Positions 23,936-38,140 of a DNA stretch of 64,000 nucleotides are shown here, in pieces; within the stretch, counting starts at the first letter, position 1; each line of letters begins with the position of its first letter. Below the pieces are notes generated by a model. It was not told the DNA's origin, ran no database searches, and was given only the letters and a program-made list of their open reading frames with translations. Source of the DNA: Aquarana catesbeiana (lineage: Eukaryota > Chordata > Amphibia > Anura > Ranidae); assembly GCF_042186555.1 (NCBI RefSeq), contig NC_133334.1:211919332-211983331 (forward strand). The letters are read 5' to 3'. Made by a program: the position numbers and the translations under genes.

Positions 23936-23965
23936 CAGCTGTTCGCCCCCATCTGGGTCCCCACC

Positions 23966-26152
<2,187 letters not shown>

Positions 26153-26549
26153 GAGCCCTTTCACACTGGGGCGGTTTGCAGGCGCTATTGCGCTAATAAT
26201 AGCGCCTGCAAACCGACCCGAAAGTGCCGCTACTTTCATTCCAGTGTGAAAGCCCCGAGGGCTTTCACACTGGAGCGATGCGCTGGCAGGACGGTAAAAA
26301 AAGTCCTGCCAGCAGCATCTTTGGAGCGGTGAAGGAGCAGTGTGTATACCGCTCCTGCCCATTGAAATCAATGGGACGGCGCGGCTATACCGCCGGCAAA
26401 GCGCCTCTGCAGGTGGTATTTAACCCTTTCTCGGCCGCTAGCAGGGGGTAAAACCGCCCAGCTAGCGGCCGCATACCGACGGTAAAACGCCGCTAATAAT
26501 AGCGGCGTTTTACCGCCGACGCCGCCCCCGCCCCAGTGTGAAAGGGCTC
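26153..26549. mobile_element. Harbinger-type MITE, sister of 9293-9712
   Basis: The ends GAGCCCTTTCACACTGGGG and its complement are flanked by TTA. The interior is collinear with the 9293 copy, with several small deletions. Confidence 0.8.
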
Positions 26550-26966
26550 TTATGGAAAGGACGCTTATTCATGTTATACAGTGCTCAGCATAAATGAGTA
26601 CACCCCAACAGATTTGTCAGAAAACCTTTACTTTCCTTTCAGAATCAACATTTTCTATGAAACACTATACTACAAAATACTCCCACAAATGTGGGCCATT
26701 GATTGCAACCAAGATTTGTTAATTTGCACACACAAAAAAATCCTAATTAACACAAATTCAACTACAGGTGAGTCTAATTATTCATTAAACAGGTGTCCAG
26801 CAGACAGTTGATTATTAAAGGGCGTTACTTAACAAAGAAAACCCCTTTCCATTTCATGCTGACAGCAATGGCACCACATGGAAGAGAAATGTTACAAGGC
26901 CTGAGAAAGAAAATTATTTCTGTACACAAGAAAGGTGAAGGCTACAAGAAGAACAGCAAAGCTTAA

Positions 26967-27359
26967 GGCCTCTTTCACACGGGGCAGATCAGTCATGATC
27001 CGCCCCGTGAACATCCGCTTGCTCAGCGGGGATAGCTCCGCCGATCCCCGCTGAGCAGGAAGATGACAGGTGCATCGCTGCACACTGTGCAGCGACGGAC
27101 CTGTCAGAGCGCCGCTCTCCCCTATGGGGGGATCGGATGATGACGGTCCGTAGTGTCCGTCGTCATCCGATCCGATCCGAAAACGGAGGAAAAAGTAGGT
27201 TTTTCCTCCGTTACACTTTTCGGATCGGAGCGGGTCGGATGTCAGCGGACATGTCACCGCTGACATCCGACGCTCCATAGGGATGACTGTATGTCCGTTT
27301 TTCATCCGAAAACGGATGGATGAAAAACGGACATACGGATCATCCGTGTGAAAGAGGCC
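26967..27359. mobile_element. Harbinger-type MITE nested in Tc1 transposase
   Basis: The ends GGCCTCTTTCACACGG and CCGTGTGAAAGAGGCC are flanked by TAA. The interior is rich in ATCCGATCCG-type blocks and inverted copies. Excising it with one TAA rejoins the transposase N-terminus to its HTH region. Confidence 0.8.
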
Positions 27360-27389
27360 TAACTTATTAGTCAGAATACTGTAGCAAAA

Positions 27390-27872
27390 GTGATACAAAA
27401 ATGTAACAAAGATGGAACTGCAACCATCTCACAGAAACGACCAGGCCGTCCACGGAAGTTAGGACCTCGACAGGAGCTTCTTCTGATGAGAAGGGTTGAA
27501 GAAAATCGCCATGCAAGTTCACTGCAGTTAGCTAAAGAAGTAGAAAGCCAAACTGGGTTGATTGTTTCCCGTGACACAGTACAGCGTACACTGCAGAGGA
27601 ATAGCATGCATGGGTGTCGTCCACGAAGGAAGCCTCTACTAAAGCCAATTTACAAAAAACCCCTCCTAGAATTTGCCAGGGCCCATGCTAAAAAAGAAGA
27701 CTACTGGGACTCTGTACTCTGGAGTGATGAGACCAAGATAAATGTTTTTGGAACTGATGGCTTCAAAACTGTATGGCGTCGCAAAGGTAAAGAGTACAAA
27801 GAAAAATGCATGGTGCCTACAGTGAAACATGGTGGTGGCAGTGTCCTTCTGTGGGGAACTGCATTTCTTTGA
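27390..27872 (+). pseudogene. Tc1 transposase fragment
   Basis: 160 residues are open. The N-terminal paired-type HTH with a GRPRK AT-hook-like motif is followed by the start of the DDE catalytic domain, WSDETKINVFGTDGFKTVWR with the first Asp. The frame is lost at GTAFL. The second and third catalytic residues are missing, so it cannot be active. Confidence 0.85.
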
Positions 27873-27945
27873 TGGTATCATGAGTTCACAGATGTACTGC
27901 TCTATATTGAAAGAGAAGATGCTACCATCACTCCGTGCCCAGCGT

Positions 27946-29285
27946 GAAAGTGATTCAATGGGAAGGGCTCCTGGCTGAGGCCCAGCTGGATGCGCTGCCT
28001 TGGTGCCAGACTAATTTGCCACACCGGATATTAGACCACCCCACTGTGGGTGAAACGTGGCGGATTGCCCAAAAAGCCTTTTGTGATTTTTCCGTCACAC
28101 CCACTCCTTCGCCACTCACCCCTGTTGTGGGGAACCCGGTCTTTAGTCCGGGACTCAGTGACCCTAGATTTAAGGATTTAAAAGGGGTTGAATGATCCTA
28201 GGTCCTCCATTTTCTCACAAACGGACAGTGGATGACCAGGCAACGAATCATGGACAACCTGTCCTTGGTGGGTCTTTCCTTCTGGCAAAAACTACAGGTA
28301 GCCAATTTCATTGGCTCTTTACTCTCCCCAGAACCCTTCAAGAGGAGCCTTACTATCTTCAAGCTATTGTGCCTGGAACAATCCCCTACGTGCTATGTGG
28401 TCTCTCAGACTTAGCAGTTGCTACTAGCACCACCCCCGAATTTCAGACCCTTTCTATATATCTAAGTGGGATCAGGAACTGGGACTTCAATTTATGGAGA
28501 GGCAAGTGGAGAGACTTCCTCTCTTCTCTTGCAAAACCTCAGTTTGTGCTAACCATCAGGAGGCAGGTTACAAGGTGTTGACATGGTGGTGTTATATGCC
28601 AGTGAAGATTCACAGGATGTTCCCTCAGAGCACAGATCTGTGCTAGAGGTTTGGGGAGGAACCGGGTTCTCTCCTCCACATCTTCTTGTCTTGTTGCCTT
28701 TTGCTTCCTTACTGGACTGAGGTTCACCACATTGTTTAGAAATGTACTGATCGGGTGTTGCCATGGACCCCCACATTCTTCCTCCTACACCACCATGAGA
28801 TTCCAAGCAAGATCTATAGGAGATCCATCTTGCCTCTCCTGCTCACAGCAGCGAAGAGCTGCATCCCACTGTGTTGGAAGCAGACACAGCCGCCGGCGTT
28901 GGCTGTCTGGTTGAAAAAAGTAGCCGACATCAATGCGATGGAGGACTTTGTGGCCATGGAAAGGGGCCTCTGTGAGAAATTTCTCAAGAAGTGCTTTTAT
29001 TGGCATGAGTTTGTTTATTCTGAGGAACATGCGGAGCTGGTGACTTAATTCCTGGTTGTGGTTGGAGGGACTGGCTGGTGGTTCCCCCCTCCCCCTCTTT
29101 TTCTTCCCCCTTCCCCCCTCCTTTTCTTTTTCTTTTGCTCTTCTTTGCTGTTTGGCCCTTGGGTCATACATACTCTCTCTACATTTTTGAGTAAAACGGT
29201 GTTAACCGTCAAAAACTGTGTGGGATACGGAGACTTCCTAGACCCTGAAGCCCACTGTCTGATCTGTACTTTATATTTTTAAACC
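27946..29285 (+). mobile_element. L1-type LINE 3' fragment (ORF2 C-terminus and 3' UTR)
   Basis: Across frames one can read NPVFSPGLSDPRFK, then GSFLLAKTTGSQF, FLTIRRQ-like codons, a CWRCGEEPGSLLHIF-like zinc-knuckle segment (about 28570-28690) and a C-terminal LTAAKSCIPLCWK and NAMEDFVAMERG block ending at TAA near 29047. A pyrimidine-rich 3' UTR follows. Frame changes and stops show long decay. The order and motifs match the C-terminal region of vertebrate L1 ORF2. Confidence 0.7.
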
Positions 29286-31510
29286 ATTGATGACATTGTG
29301 ATGTCTGTGCCTGTGGTCGTGTTCATGGAAATGATCCACTGTATGCTCACCATTGTTCAACTAATGACGTATGATACCCATGCTATGTGTCCGACGGGGT
29401 TTCATTCCATTACTGGGAGTAAGGTAAAAGAGGTAGGCTGCACTGGTGGAGTGGGCAAGGACTCTGCATGTCCCTCCGAATGCAAAACATACATAAGTTA
29501 CAAATGTGTAGTCTTATGAGACGAAACATCTTACAAATGAACTTGTGTATTTCTGCTGAACACAAGTGGCTCATCTCTGAGTCAGGAACTGCCTTAATGT
29601 TTGATTTTCCACATAACCACAGCTCTGGTTGGTCTCAGGCATTGGTAAGCACACCTTTGAGCATGGTGTTATCCCACATGCACAAGCACGGTAGACCCCA
29701 CCCCCATACTTGATAAGTAAAGCTGCATATAGAAACCACCACAAAAGAGAGATTCAGTGCTTAGTGTATAGAGAGATTATAGACTTCAGTCACTGTTTTA
29801 AGGAGTCCACAACTACTCTTTGGTAGATGTAATATTCACATTTTCAGACAAGATAGAATTTAAAAACATTGAAGGTGGAGCAAAGGGAAAGTGACGCTAC
29901 AATCTCCACATCATCCAATCAGAGAACATCTTGTGGTCATTGAAAAAAATACAAAGTAACTGTGGTCCGTGTGCAGTTGGGTAGTGCTCCGCAAAGGTAA
30001 TCACTATAGCACTGTTGACTACTACAATATTTGTCAGTTTCCACAGCAATCCCTCAAGTCTGAGATCGGTAAGAATGTAAGCATGCAATTAAGATTGTAC
30101 CTTGGAGTTCAGCTTTTAGTCCTCTTGATTGTGGCTCCCCCTCCACCACCTTCACCACCATTTTTGATTGAGCAGCGTGTGTGCAGAGGAGTCAAAAGCT
30201 CTGCCAGACCTTCAGGACCTGGCAGAGGCCTGTGGTTCATCTGCCCGCATGCACAGAAAAAGAGGTCCCAGACCGCCTTCAATGGCACATTGAAACCCAC
30301 ACATACTGTATGCAGATATGCTGAAGGTCTCTTCCTGGTCCTGAGGCTGGGCACAGCCCTTCAGCATGCCTGTGCAACGTCATTCTCTCCTAGGCGAGAA
30401 AGAGGGGGAAAAAAAAGCATTAAAAAAAAAGTTCAATTATCCAATTGTGGTGGAGGGAGCTGGAGCCAGGTACACCCACGTTGCTTTTGGGGGTGAAGGT
30501 CCACTTCAAGTATTTCCTGGAGAACAGCTGAGTATAGTTTCTATAGTTACCCATACAAAACATTATTATTACCCAATTCAGGCAAAATTGTCCACACTAA
30601 AGAACAGATATCTCATGATACCTAAACACTGTTTGAAATGTCCTGTGTTCTACTCGAAAAAAGTTAAATGCAGCCTAAGGGTCACAGGAGCTCAGTGTCC
30701 GATTACTGGCATCTTCTTAAAGCCCATCAGATCATGCTAGACTTCAGGTTGGATATTAACTTTAAAATGAACCTACCCAGTGCATTTTATAGTGCAAAAA
30801 ATGCCTTGAACACACAACAGGCAGCTCCATCACTTCCCATGTCAAACAGATGTATTTTATGAGACGACCCCTGGGGCTGTATATGTGTGGAATAGGGCCC
30901 ACTGGATATGAATTTTATTTCCTGGCCCATCCCAGAGCATCTTTAAAAAAAATTAACTCTTTGCGAGACATTCGGCACAAGTTAGAAATGCAGAATTCCT
31001 ACATAAAAAAAGTTGGTAATAAAGAAGTGGAAATTCTTCATTCTCAAGGTATTTATCACTTATTATGTATGGGTCGCACCACTACAGACGTATATACCCA
31101 CATGCACTATTATGGTGCGTGCAAATGTGTGTTGGAGTACCATTGTAAATGAATAGTACCACAACAGACGAGGCAAGCAGATTCTGGCTGCTGAATGACC
31201 ATTGTATGAACATGATAGCAACTGAGCACCAGCGTATTTTCGAGGAAATGAATAAAACCAACCCAGAAAACCCATCCTGCAAAAACTGCTTGACCTAGTT
31301 CTGATGAGAAAAGTTTGGCCCAATTTTAACCATCCAAATCAGGTGAGTATTCCCTTAACTGCAGGAATCTCACTTCTATTCCCACTGCTGCAGCTGTTCG
31401 CTGATTCCTTCTCTTCCTGTGACAGCAGAATGGGGAGAAGTTCTCTGTACAAGTGTCACTTTTGTAAAGAGCTCCGCCTACATAGTTGCATCATTCATTC
31501 ATAGAGTTCT
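29286..31510. other. Intergenic, mostly unrecognised
   Basis: A MITE-like stretch at about 30120-30510 contains CTTCAGCAT and its complement around GGCTGGGCACAGCC. The rest is AT-rich without recognisable genes, and short ORFs show no domains. Confidence 0.35.
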
Positions 31511-31595
31511 GAACTACAAGAACCGACACCCTTTACCGGCTTGTAGTTCTCAATGAACTACCACAGTGCTGATGAAACGCTGTGGTAGTTCATTG
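31511..31595. repeat. Two consecutive perfect hairpins
   Basis: GAACTACAAG at 31511-31520 pairs with CTTGTAGTTC at 31540-31549. Then 31551-31566 (CAATGAACTACCACAG) pairs perfectly over 16 bp with 31580-31595, enclosing a 13-nt loop TGCTGATGAAACG. A third weaker hairpin (GTCTGCC with GGGCAGAC) follows near 31620-31653. The loop of the second contains CTGATGA. Confidence 0.8.
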
Positions 31596-31702
31596 AGACT
31601 TCCTGTCGGTGTGAAACTGTCTGCCTGTACAATGTATGATGTATGGGCAGACAGATTAAACTCATAGTCTGCAAGGGTCCTGCATGGCACCCATAATCTA
31701 CT

Positions 31703-32698
31703 AGGAATGTGAAAAAATGTAGCGCTTAACACAATATGTGCACAAATAATAAGTGCAATATAATGAACATGATACGTGTAAAGTCCAACATGTATAAAAG
31801 TGAGACAGTGAGTTTCTAGCCACCAAATCCTAGCCAGGAAATGGGAAGGTAAACTGATGTGAGTCCTCAAACAATGAAGTAAGAATCTTCTTTGACATGC
31901 AGAAACTAATGTGAAACATCAACAATGGTGAATCCAGAAAAATGGAAAAAATGAATACTCTTACCAGAGCAGGTGGACCTGGATGTCAGTGACACCGAAT
32001 CGTAAAAGCTTAAGCATCGAATCTGTGGCACTCTCCGATGGAAGTAGGGGTCCAGGGTCCTCTACGGATGGCTCAAAAGAATCTCAGTGAACTCAACCCG
32101 ACCTACCTACCTTTTTGACCCGCACTATTGGAGCCCCTTCCTCTCTTCCTTTTTATACACCATTGTTGATGAGAGTTGCTGTTGAGGTTCCTTCTGAGAT
32201 GTCTTTTTCCTGGTCGGGTTGAGTTCACTGAGATTCTTTGGAGCCATCCGTAGAGGACCCTGGACCCCTACTTCCATCGGAGAGTGCCACAGATTCGATC
32301 CTTAAGCTTTTACGATTCGGTGTCGCTGACATCCGGGTCCACCTGCTCTGGTAAGAGTATTCATTTTTTCCATTTTTCTGGATTCACCATTCTTGATGTT
32401 TCACATTAGTTTCTGCACGTCAAAGAAGATTCTTACTTCATTGTTTGAGGACTCACATCAGTTTACCTTCCCATTTTCTGGCTAAGATTTGGTGGCTAGA
32501 GACTCACTGTCACACTTTTATACATGTTGGACTTTACACGTATCATGTTCATTATATTGCACTTATTATTTGTGCACATATTGTGTTAAGCGCTACATTT
32601 TTTCACATTCCTTGTATTGAAATTTGTCACATTTAGTGTAGCAGCTGTTATATCTGTTTTATGTTTTTGCGCAGTATTATTTCAACCCTCCACCCACT
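31703..32698 (+). mobile_element. Fold-back element with one-sided tail
   Basis: The left arm 31703-32102 is the inverted copy of the right arm 32214-32612 (about 400 bp, a few mismatches). They are separated by a 111-bp spacer and followed by an 86-bp tail present on the right only. The 7-mer ATCTACT occurs immediately before the left arm (31696-31702) and after the tail (32699-32705), a plausible target duplication. There is no ORF of note beyond arm mirror images. The layout equals that of 43018-44642. The tail shares an AGCAGCT-(T/A)TA and TTTTGCGC-AGT pattern with it. Confidence 0.7.
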
Positions 32699-32813
32699 AT
32701 CTACTGAATGCTGGTGTAATGCTTTCAGGCTCCTACAAAAAAAAAAATAGTAAATGCATATTTTTTTTACCTGCAAAAAAATGTGAATTTTTTTTTAAAG
32801 GTGAACTTATCCT

Positions 32814-33307
32814 TTAAAGTGGTTGTAAAGGGAGTAGGATTTTTTATCCTAATGCATTCTATGCATTAAGATAAAAGCCTTCTGTGTGCAGCAGCCTCCC
32901 CAACACCCCCTAATACTTACCTGAGGTCCCTCTCTGTCCAGCGATGTCCACGAGTGTCTCAGCCGTCCGAGATTCTCTCTCCTGATTGGCTGAGACACAG
33001 CAGCGGCACCATTGGCTGCCACTGCTGTCAAAGTCAGCTAGCCAATCAGGGGAGAGAGGGGCTGGGTCAGGCTCTGTGCCTGAATGGACACAGTGAGCTG
33101 TGACTCGACATGGATGGGGTGCCCCCATAGCAAGCTGCTTGCTGTGGGGGCACTGAACAGGAGGGAGGAGCCAGATCACAGAAGAGGGACCCGAGAAGAG
33201 GAGGATCCCGGCTGCTCTGTGCAAATCCACTGCAACAGAGCAGGTAAGTATAACATGTTTGTTATTTTTATAGGAAAAAAAAAAACAAGACTTTACAATC
33301 ACTTTCA
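32814..33307 (+). mobile_element. TTAA MITE family A, full length
   Basis: It starts TTAAAGTGGTTGTAAAGG and ends ACTTTACAATCACTTTCA, with the last TTAA mutated. It contains GCAAGCTGCTTGC, the CTCTGTGCA hairpin and CAGGTAAGTATAAC. Confidence 0.75.
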
Positions 33308-34519
33308 GTTTTTTCAGGCAATCTATTTTTACTTTTAGTTTTGGGCAGCTAGCAAGGGTAAGAATGGCGATTTCTTACTTCCTGTACAAGTGACATTGTC
33401 ATGAAATATATGTGAAGCTCTATATTCTGGGAAATTTCCCCAGTGGGGATATAGACAGTATTACAAATCTGATAGGAGTTCAACCTTTCCCCACTCTAAA
33501 CATTTGGCCAGAGTGGGGCTTTAAAGGTGCCGGCTCGATAGATGTTACATTTATCCTGATATGCAGCAGGCATGTAGCCAGCAAAGCCTCAAATGTGTGA
33601 ACTCTCATACTATATGCTTGTTCCAGGTCAGTAAAACTCAGATTAGTATGACAATTTGGGACTTTGTACAATTCAAAACAGCAATGGTGCTCCCATACCT
33701 TGCAGGTTAGCTTTAAGATAAACCGATGGGACTTTTTGACTTTGGCATAGCTGCTGTTTCTCTTGGATAGCATTAGTATTTCTCTGGAATTGTTCTTAAG
33801 GTAAAAGCTTGTTGGTGGTATTAAAGCCAAAACCAAAAATATAATATATTGCAGCTTACCAAATCATTAGATGTGGTGTCTGCATTACTTTTCTTTTTTT
33901 AGGCTTTCCCCCCATTTGTTTTCACCTGGTGATCTGGCCAGTAGCACACCTCCACATTTGGTCAGCAGCATTGTCAGTCTGGGAGGAGGGAAGCGAGATG
34001 TGCTAACAGATTTAAACACACTAACAAACTGAAGCCAAACTCCAGATAATGCTTTATAAGCAGTTTCAGCACACAGTTTTGCTCCTTTTTGGATGAAGGT
34101 TTTATATACAGTAAATGAATAAAGCTGATCACTGTAAGCAGTCCTGCCAGTGTTAAAACGTTTGTCTCATCCCTGTAACTGCTATATCTGCAGGACAGCT
34201 TGTTCTTTTGAAAAATAACAGACCTACTGGCCATATCACTAGGTGAAAATAAAGGAAAGAAGCCTAAAAAAGGAAGCTAATGCAGCCATCGCATCTAAGA
34301 GTTGGTAAGCTGCAATATAATAAATGTTTGCTTTTGGATTTCTTTTCCAATAATTGTATTGTTTGAAACAGCAGTTCAAAATGCAAAACATATCATATAT
34401 GCTTGTACACAGTACATTTCTCAAAAAAAGTGACACAAGGTTTTCTGAGTTTTTGCATGTCCCCTATTTAGGATCGCCACCATAATAAAAAAACATTCCT
34501 CATGCATAAAAGAAATAAA
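33308..34519. other. Intergenic, nothing recognised
   Basis: AT-rich sequence with several medium ORFs that show no known domain and no splice-supported structure. Confidence 0.35.
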
Positions 34520-34985
34520 AAACTGGCAAAAATAAACGTTTATCAGAACAATGCTAATGTAGACTGCAGCATATATATAGACAGATACAGTGAACATAAG
34601 AAAAGAGAAACTAGAGGAAAAACAAGGCGGAAAGAAGGAAAGACAAGAGAAGGTCTGCGAAGTGATGAATCCAATCTCTTCATCCCTACTGAGAGTCCAG
34701 TCTGTTTATCTATTCAATCTTCTCCAAAAAAGTTAAGCTTCCAAGGGTCCCATACTTTTTCAAATAAAGGTACTTTGTCCTGCGATGTAGCAAATTGTTT
34801 TTAATTTATCTTTATCAATAATAGCTTTGAATTTATCAGTGTGATAGACAAAGATCTAGTGATTGCCATTCTAGCTGCTAAAAATAGTAAGGAAATAATT
34901 TTTTGGGTATGTTTCGTGACCTCCTCTATTGGGCAGTCCAGTAAGGCTTGCATGAGGATTCTTTGAGATGGGTCAGAGTCAAAGA
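34520..34985 (-). pseudogene. Probable L1 ORF2 extreme C-terminus relic
   Basis: The minus-strand frame reads QRILMQALLDCPIEE, then HTQKIISLLFLAARMAITR, a stop, and in a nearby frame VPLFEKVWDPWKLNF. A helical segment followed by an F-KVW-PW-type end is typical of the tail of frog L1/Tx1-type ORF2. The similarity is weak and read by eye. Confidence 0.4.
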
Positions 34986-35685
34986 ATTTGCTTTTGGGTT
35001 TAATACTGCTTTAAGTTCATATATACTTTAAGGAGCTCAGAAAGTGGCACTAAGGAATTCTAGTCATCCAGGGTCAGTTACCAAGGAATCCCAATATAAC
35101 TTAAAATAAACAAAGATCAAACAGAATATTGATATAGGAACAGTAACCACAAGGCTGTTGGGCACAGGGCCGGTGAAAACAGGTGATCATAACAAATGTG
35201 TATGCAAGCTGGGTGGTCTGAGTAAGGCACAGCTGTCACTCTATAAAATTCCCTCCTTATACTACTAGAGGTACAGTGAAGCCTGAGATTGTGATAACCT
35301 GTTATCTACATTAGGAGATGGAAGAGTGCAGAAGGCAAAACAGAAAACTGATATTAAGAAAACAGCCAGGAAGCCCAACGTGTAGATGTCAAACACAATC
35401 TGTCAACATGACCAGTGGTGTCCAAAGTCACACTCATCCCAGGTGACAAGCAGAGTTATCTCTCTCTCTTTTCTCTTATTTCAGGGGTGGGTGCAGGAAT
35501 TTCACATATAGTACAAAAATTCACAATAAGGGCCATACGGGCAGTTTTAAAGTAGATCTAAACCAAAACATTAAAATCAAATACAAGCTGGAACGTGTTC
35601 ATGCAATTCTAAACTTTGTATGCAATCTTTTTAAATCTAGTTTTCACTATGGTAAACCTGCCATGAAGGTCCTTTTTCTGGCACC

Positions 35686-36181
35686 TTAAAGGGGTTGTAA
35701 ACCTTCGTGTTTTTTCACCTTAATGCATCCTATGCATTAAGGTGAATAAACACCTGGCAGTGACCGGCCCCCCAGCCCCCCCGTTTTACTTACCTGAGCC
35801 CTGGAACTTGACCAGGCGGGGACGTGCTGTCTCTCTGCTCGGGGTTCTTGGCTCTTGATTGGATATATTGATAGCAGTGCAGCCATTGGCTCCTGCTGCT
35901 GTCAATCAAATCCAATGATGCAGGCGCTGGGGGGCGGGGCCGAGTCATACAATTGGCGGCTATGGACGCCGAATGCTGGACTCGGGAGAGCGCCCGCAAG
36001 GTAATCCTCTCGGGAGAGCGCTTCTCCTAGGGGGTTATCTGATGTGGGGAGGAGCCACAAGAGCCACCGGGGGACCCCAGAAGATGAGGTACGGGGCCAC
36101 TCTGTGCAAAACGAGCTGCACAGTTGAGGTAAGTATATGTTTGTTTTTTTAAAAAAATAAAACACCTTACAATCACCTTAA
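35686..36181 (+). mobile_element. TTAA MITE family A variant
   Basis: It starts TTAAAGGGGTTGTAAACC and ends ACCTTACAATCACCTTAA. It has CTTGATTGGATATATTGATA and CATTGGCTCC blocks, then GAGGTAAGTATATG near the right end. Confidence 0.7.
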
Positions 36182-37044
36182 GTTATGGGGTGACAACTGG
36201 CTCACAATTGTGCTCCTGAATTGTCACTTTACATGCGCCACTCAATGTGGGGCTACAAGTTGCCATGCTGACACAGTGTGCAGGCATGGTCCTTTGTTGT
36301 CACTATCCATAAGATGGTCCAGAGGACATGCAGCTGATCTTGCGCATCTATAGACACACATAGCGCAGCTCAGCCCTGCCCCCTCCTCAAATTATTTTGA
36401 TTAACAACAGGAGCCTATGGTTCCCCCTGCTCTGAGTCTCCTGCAAAACCAGGGAAAGAGCGCAGCGGTGCTACAGACAAAACAGCGCTGATTCGAGAGA
36501 GGACTCAGCCAATGCCTCCCACTGCTCTCAGTGGAGCAAGTGACTGAAGGGAGAGGGGAGAAAAGACTTGCAGCCGGACACAGAGCTGGATCGATACAAG
36601 ACTCAGGTAAGTGTCTAAAGGTAGGGCTGGGGGGCACTGCTATTAGAATGTTTTCTACCTTATTGCAGAGAACGCATTAGGTGAAAAAAATATTTTGCCT
36701 TTACAAACACTTTCAAGTGGAACTGAACTCAAAAAGTAAAGATTTGCAATATTTTAGGAGACATCTAGTAATAGTTGTGCCTAAGCAGTACCCTGAAAAC
36801 CTACTTTTTTTCTGGAATTTCTCCTGAAAAACAGCACTGTTCTTCCTTGTATGTGAGTGTATCAAAGCTATCCAATGCCTCATAGCTTTTAGATTTCACA
36901 CTGGAGATATACAGTTCATTCATGACAACAAAACACACACGCATAACTGAGCATACAGAATTAATAAAAAATTAAGCTGTAGGTGTATGTTTAATAAGAC
37001 CCAATACAACTTGGTGTATCAACTCTGTTAAAGCGGGGTGTGTA
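36182..37044. other. Intergenic, probable further MITE remnant
   Basis: A stretch ending near 36714 in CCTTTACAAACACTTTCAAG and carrying CAATGCCTCCCACTGCTCTC and CAGGTAAGTGTC resembles family A diverged. No gene was seen. Confidence 0.35.
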
Positions 37045-38140
37045 TGGATCCTTAAGCATCCACCACTAGGAGTACTGGCATGGGATAGAGCTTGTCCCAG
37101 CTCCTGCTAAGGCTTGTACAAAAGGAAGGATCTTTGTAGCCACACATCCATGAAGTGCCTAAGATCGATGTAGGAGTGGCAACATCAGCCTGGACTCCAG
37201 CCAGGCCATGCCCCAACGCGTTTCGCTCCACCATCTTTGAAGCATGGCAGTGAATTGAAATATAAACAAGGCATGCTCATCCTTGTTTCTCAAAAACTGT
37301 ACAACTCCCTTGCCCTTGATGGCTAGGTATCGCTCCACAGCTCCTACTAGACACAAGCTATCATGCCTTCTATTCAAGATCACCCAAGATCCTTTGCCCG
37401 GCTGGTTGGTTTTTGACCAGGCAACCTGGCATAGGGTTGCTTCACTCAGTAAAGACACCCATCATTCTGCAAGCCTAAGCCTTCCCTCTTGTTGGGGCCA
37501 CCAATTCTCCAACCGTGAATGCCGCTGCAAAAGCTCATTAAGAAGGCTGCATCAAACTGAACCACTTTGTTACAGGAAGACTTGCAGTGCATGCAGTGCC
37601 AGTTCCAACTGCTTCTCATAAATATGGTCCCCTATCCTCTTTAGTCTTCGTTGTGCTTTAGCCCACCTTTTTAGCACTCTAACTACGAAGCACCTTTTAG
37701 GATAATACTCCTTGGCCAACCTTGAAAAGAAAGATAACACCGCCACCAATACCGTCACTTTACCTTTTGATAACCCACTTCTCTTTAGGGTGCCACACTG
37801 CTCTTTTTTCCATCTGGTTCCCCAAGGTGCCACAAAACATGAACAACTTCAACCATTTTGTCCTGTATGCTGCCCATGTCCTCGGAAACCAACTGCTCGA
37901 TCAGGTCTTCATGGACAGGTCCACAAGCTGCCAAACATATCCCAGACATTTTAGCCCTTACCTGTCTGTATAGAGGGCAAGCTTGTAAGATACACCCCAT
38001 AAACAATGCTTTTGCTATAAAATTATTGATGCCTGGGACATGTTTAGCTTTGTATGAAATCTCCACCTGTATGCACCTCATAACTGCGTTGTCCATCCAG
38101 AACTCCTCCTTCCTATCCCTCAGCTCTTGCTTCCACATCT
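37045..38140 (-). pseudogene. Degraded DIRS/Ngaro-like pol C-terminus and tyrosine recombinase
   Basis: Minus-strand pieces in order: a retroelement RNase H end (FWMDNAVMRCIQ, then HVPGINNFIAKALF, 38138-37960); a region with VEVVHVLWHLGE; RLAKEYYPKRCFVVRVLKRW (about 37700); then the recombinase-like KTNQPGKGSWVIL with LCLVGAVERYLA and FIFQFTAMLQR (37458-37260). These occur in different frames with stops between. The order RNase H then a SKT-Q-GKG and QF--ML-R recombinase block resembles DIRS-order elements. It is a dead fragment. Confidence 0.55.

Larger units (their letters stand above)
26579..27945 (+). mobile_element. Tc1/mariner copy, interrupted and 3' truncated
   Basis: The 5' end CAGTGCTCAGCATAAATGAG is followed by a transposase start at about 26869 (MAPHGRE). 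A 393-bp MITE (26967-27359) follows. The frame then continues with GRPRKLGPRQELLLMR, helix-turn-helix residues, WSDETKINVFGTDG and KHGGGSVLLWG. A deletion near 27855 breaks the frame, after which the NGIM-SSQMYC-like codons appear in another frame. It ends at about 27945, where L1 sequence begins, and the catalytic C-terminal third is absent. Confidence 0.85.

Noticed and set aside
37190..37235. GCGAAACGCGTT on the minus strand as a hammerhead
   Set aside because: A short flanking pair CCATGC/GCATGG exists, but there is no CTGANGA core (it reads CTTCAAAGATG) and it lies inside the degraded YR-element fragment.
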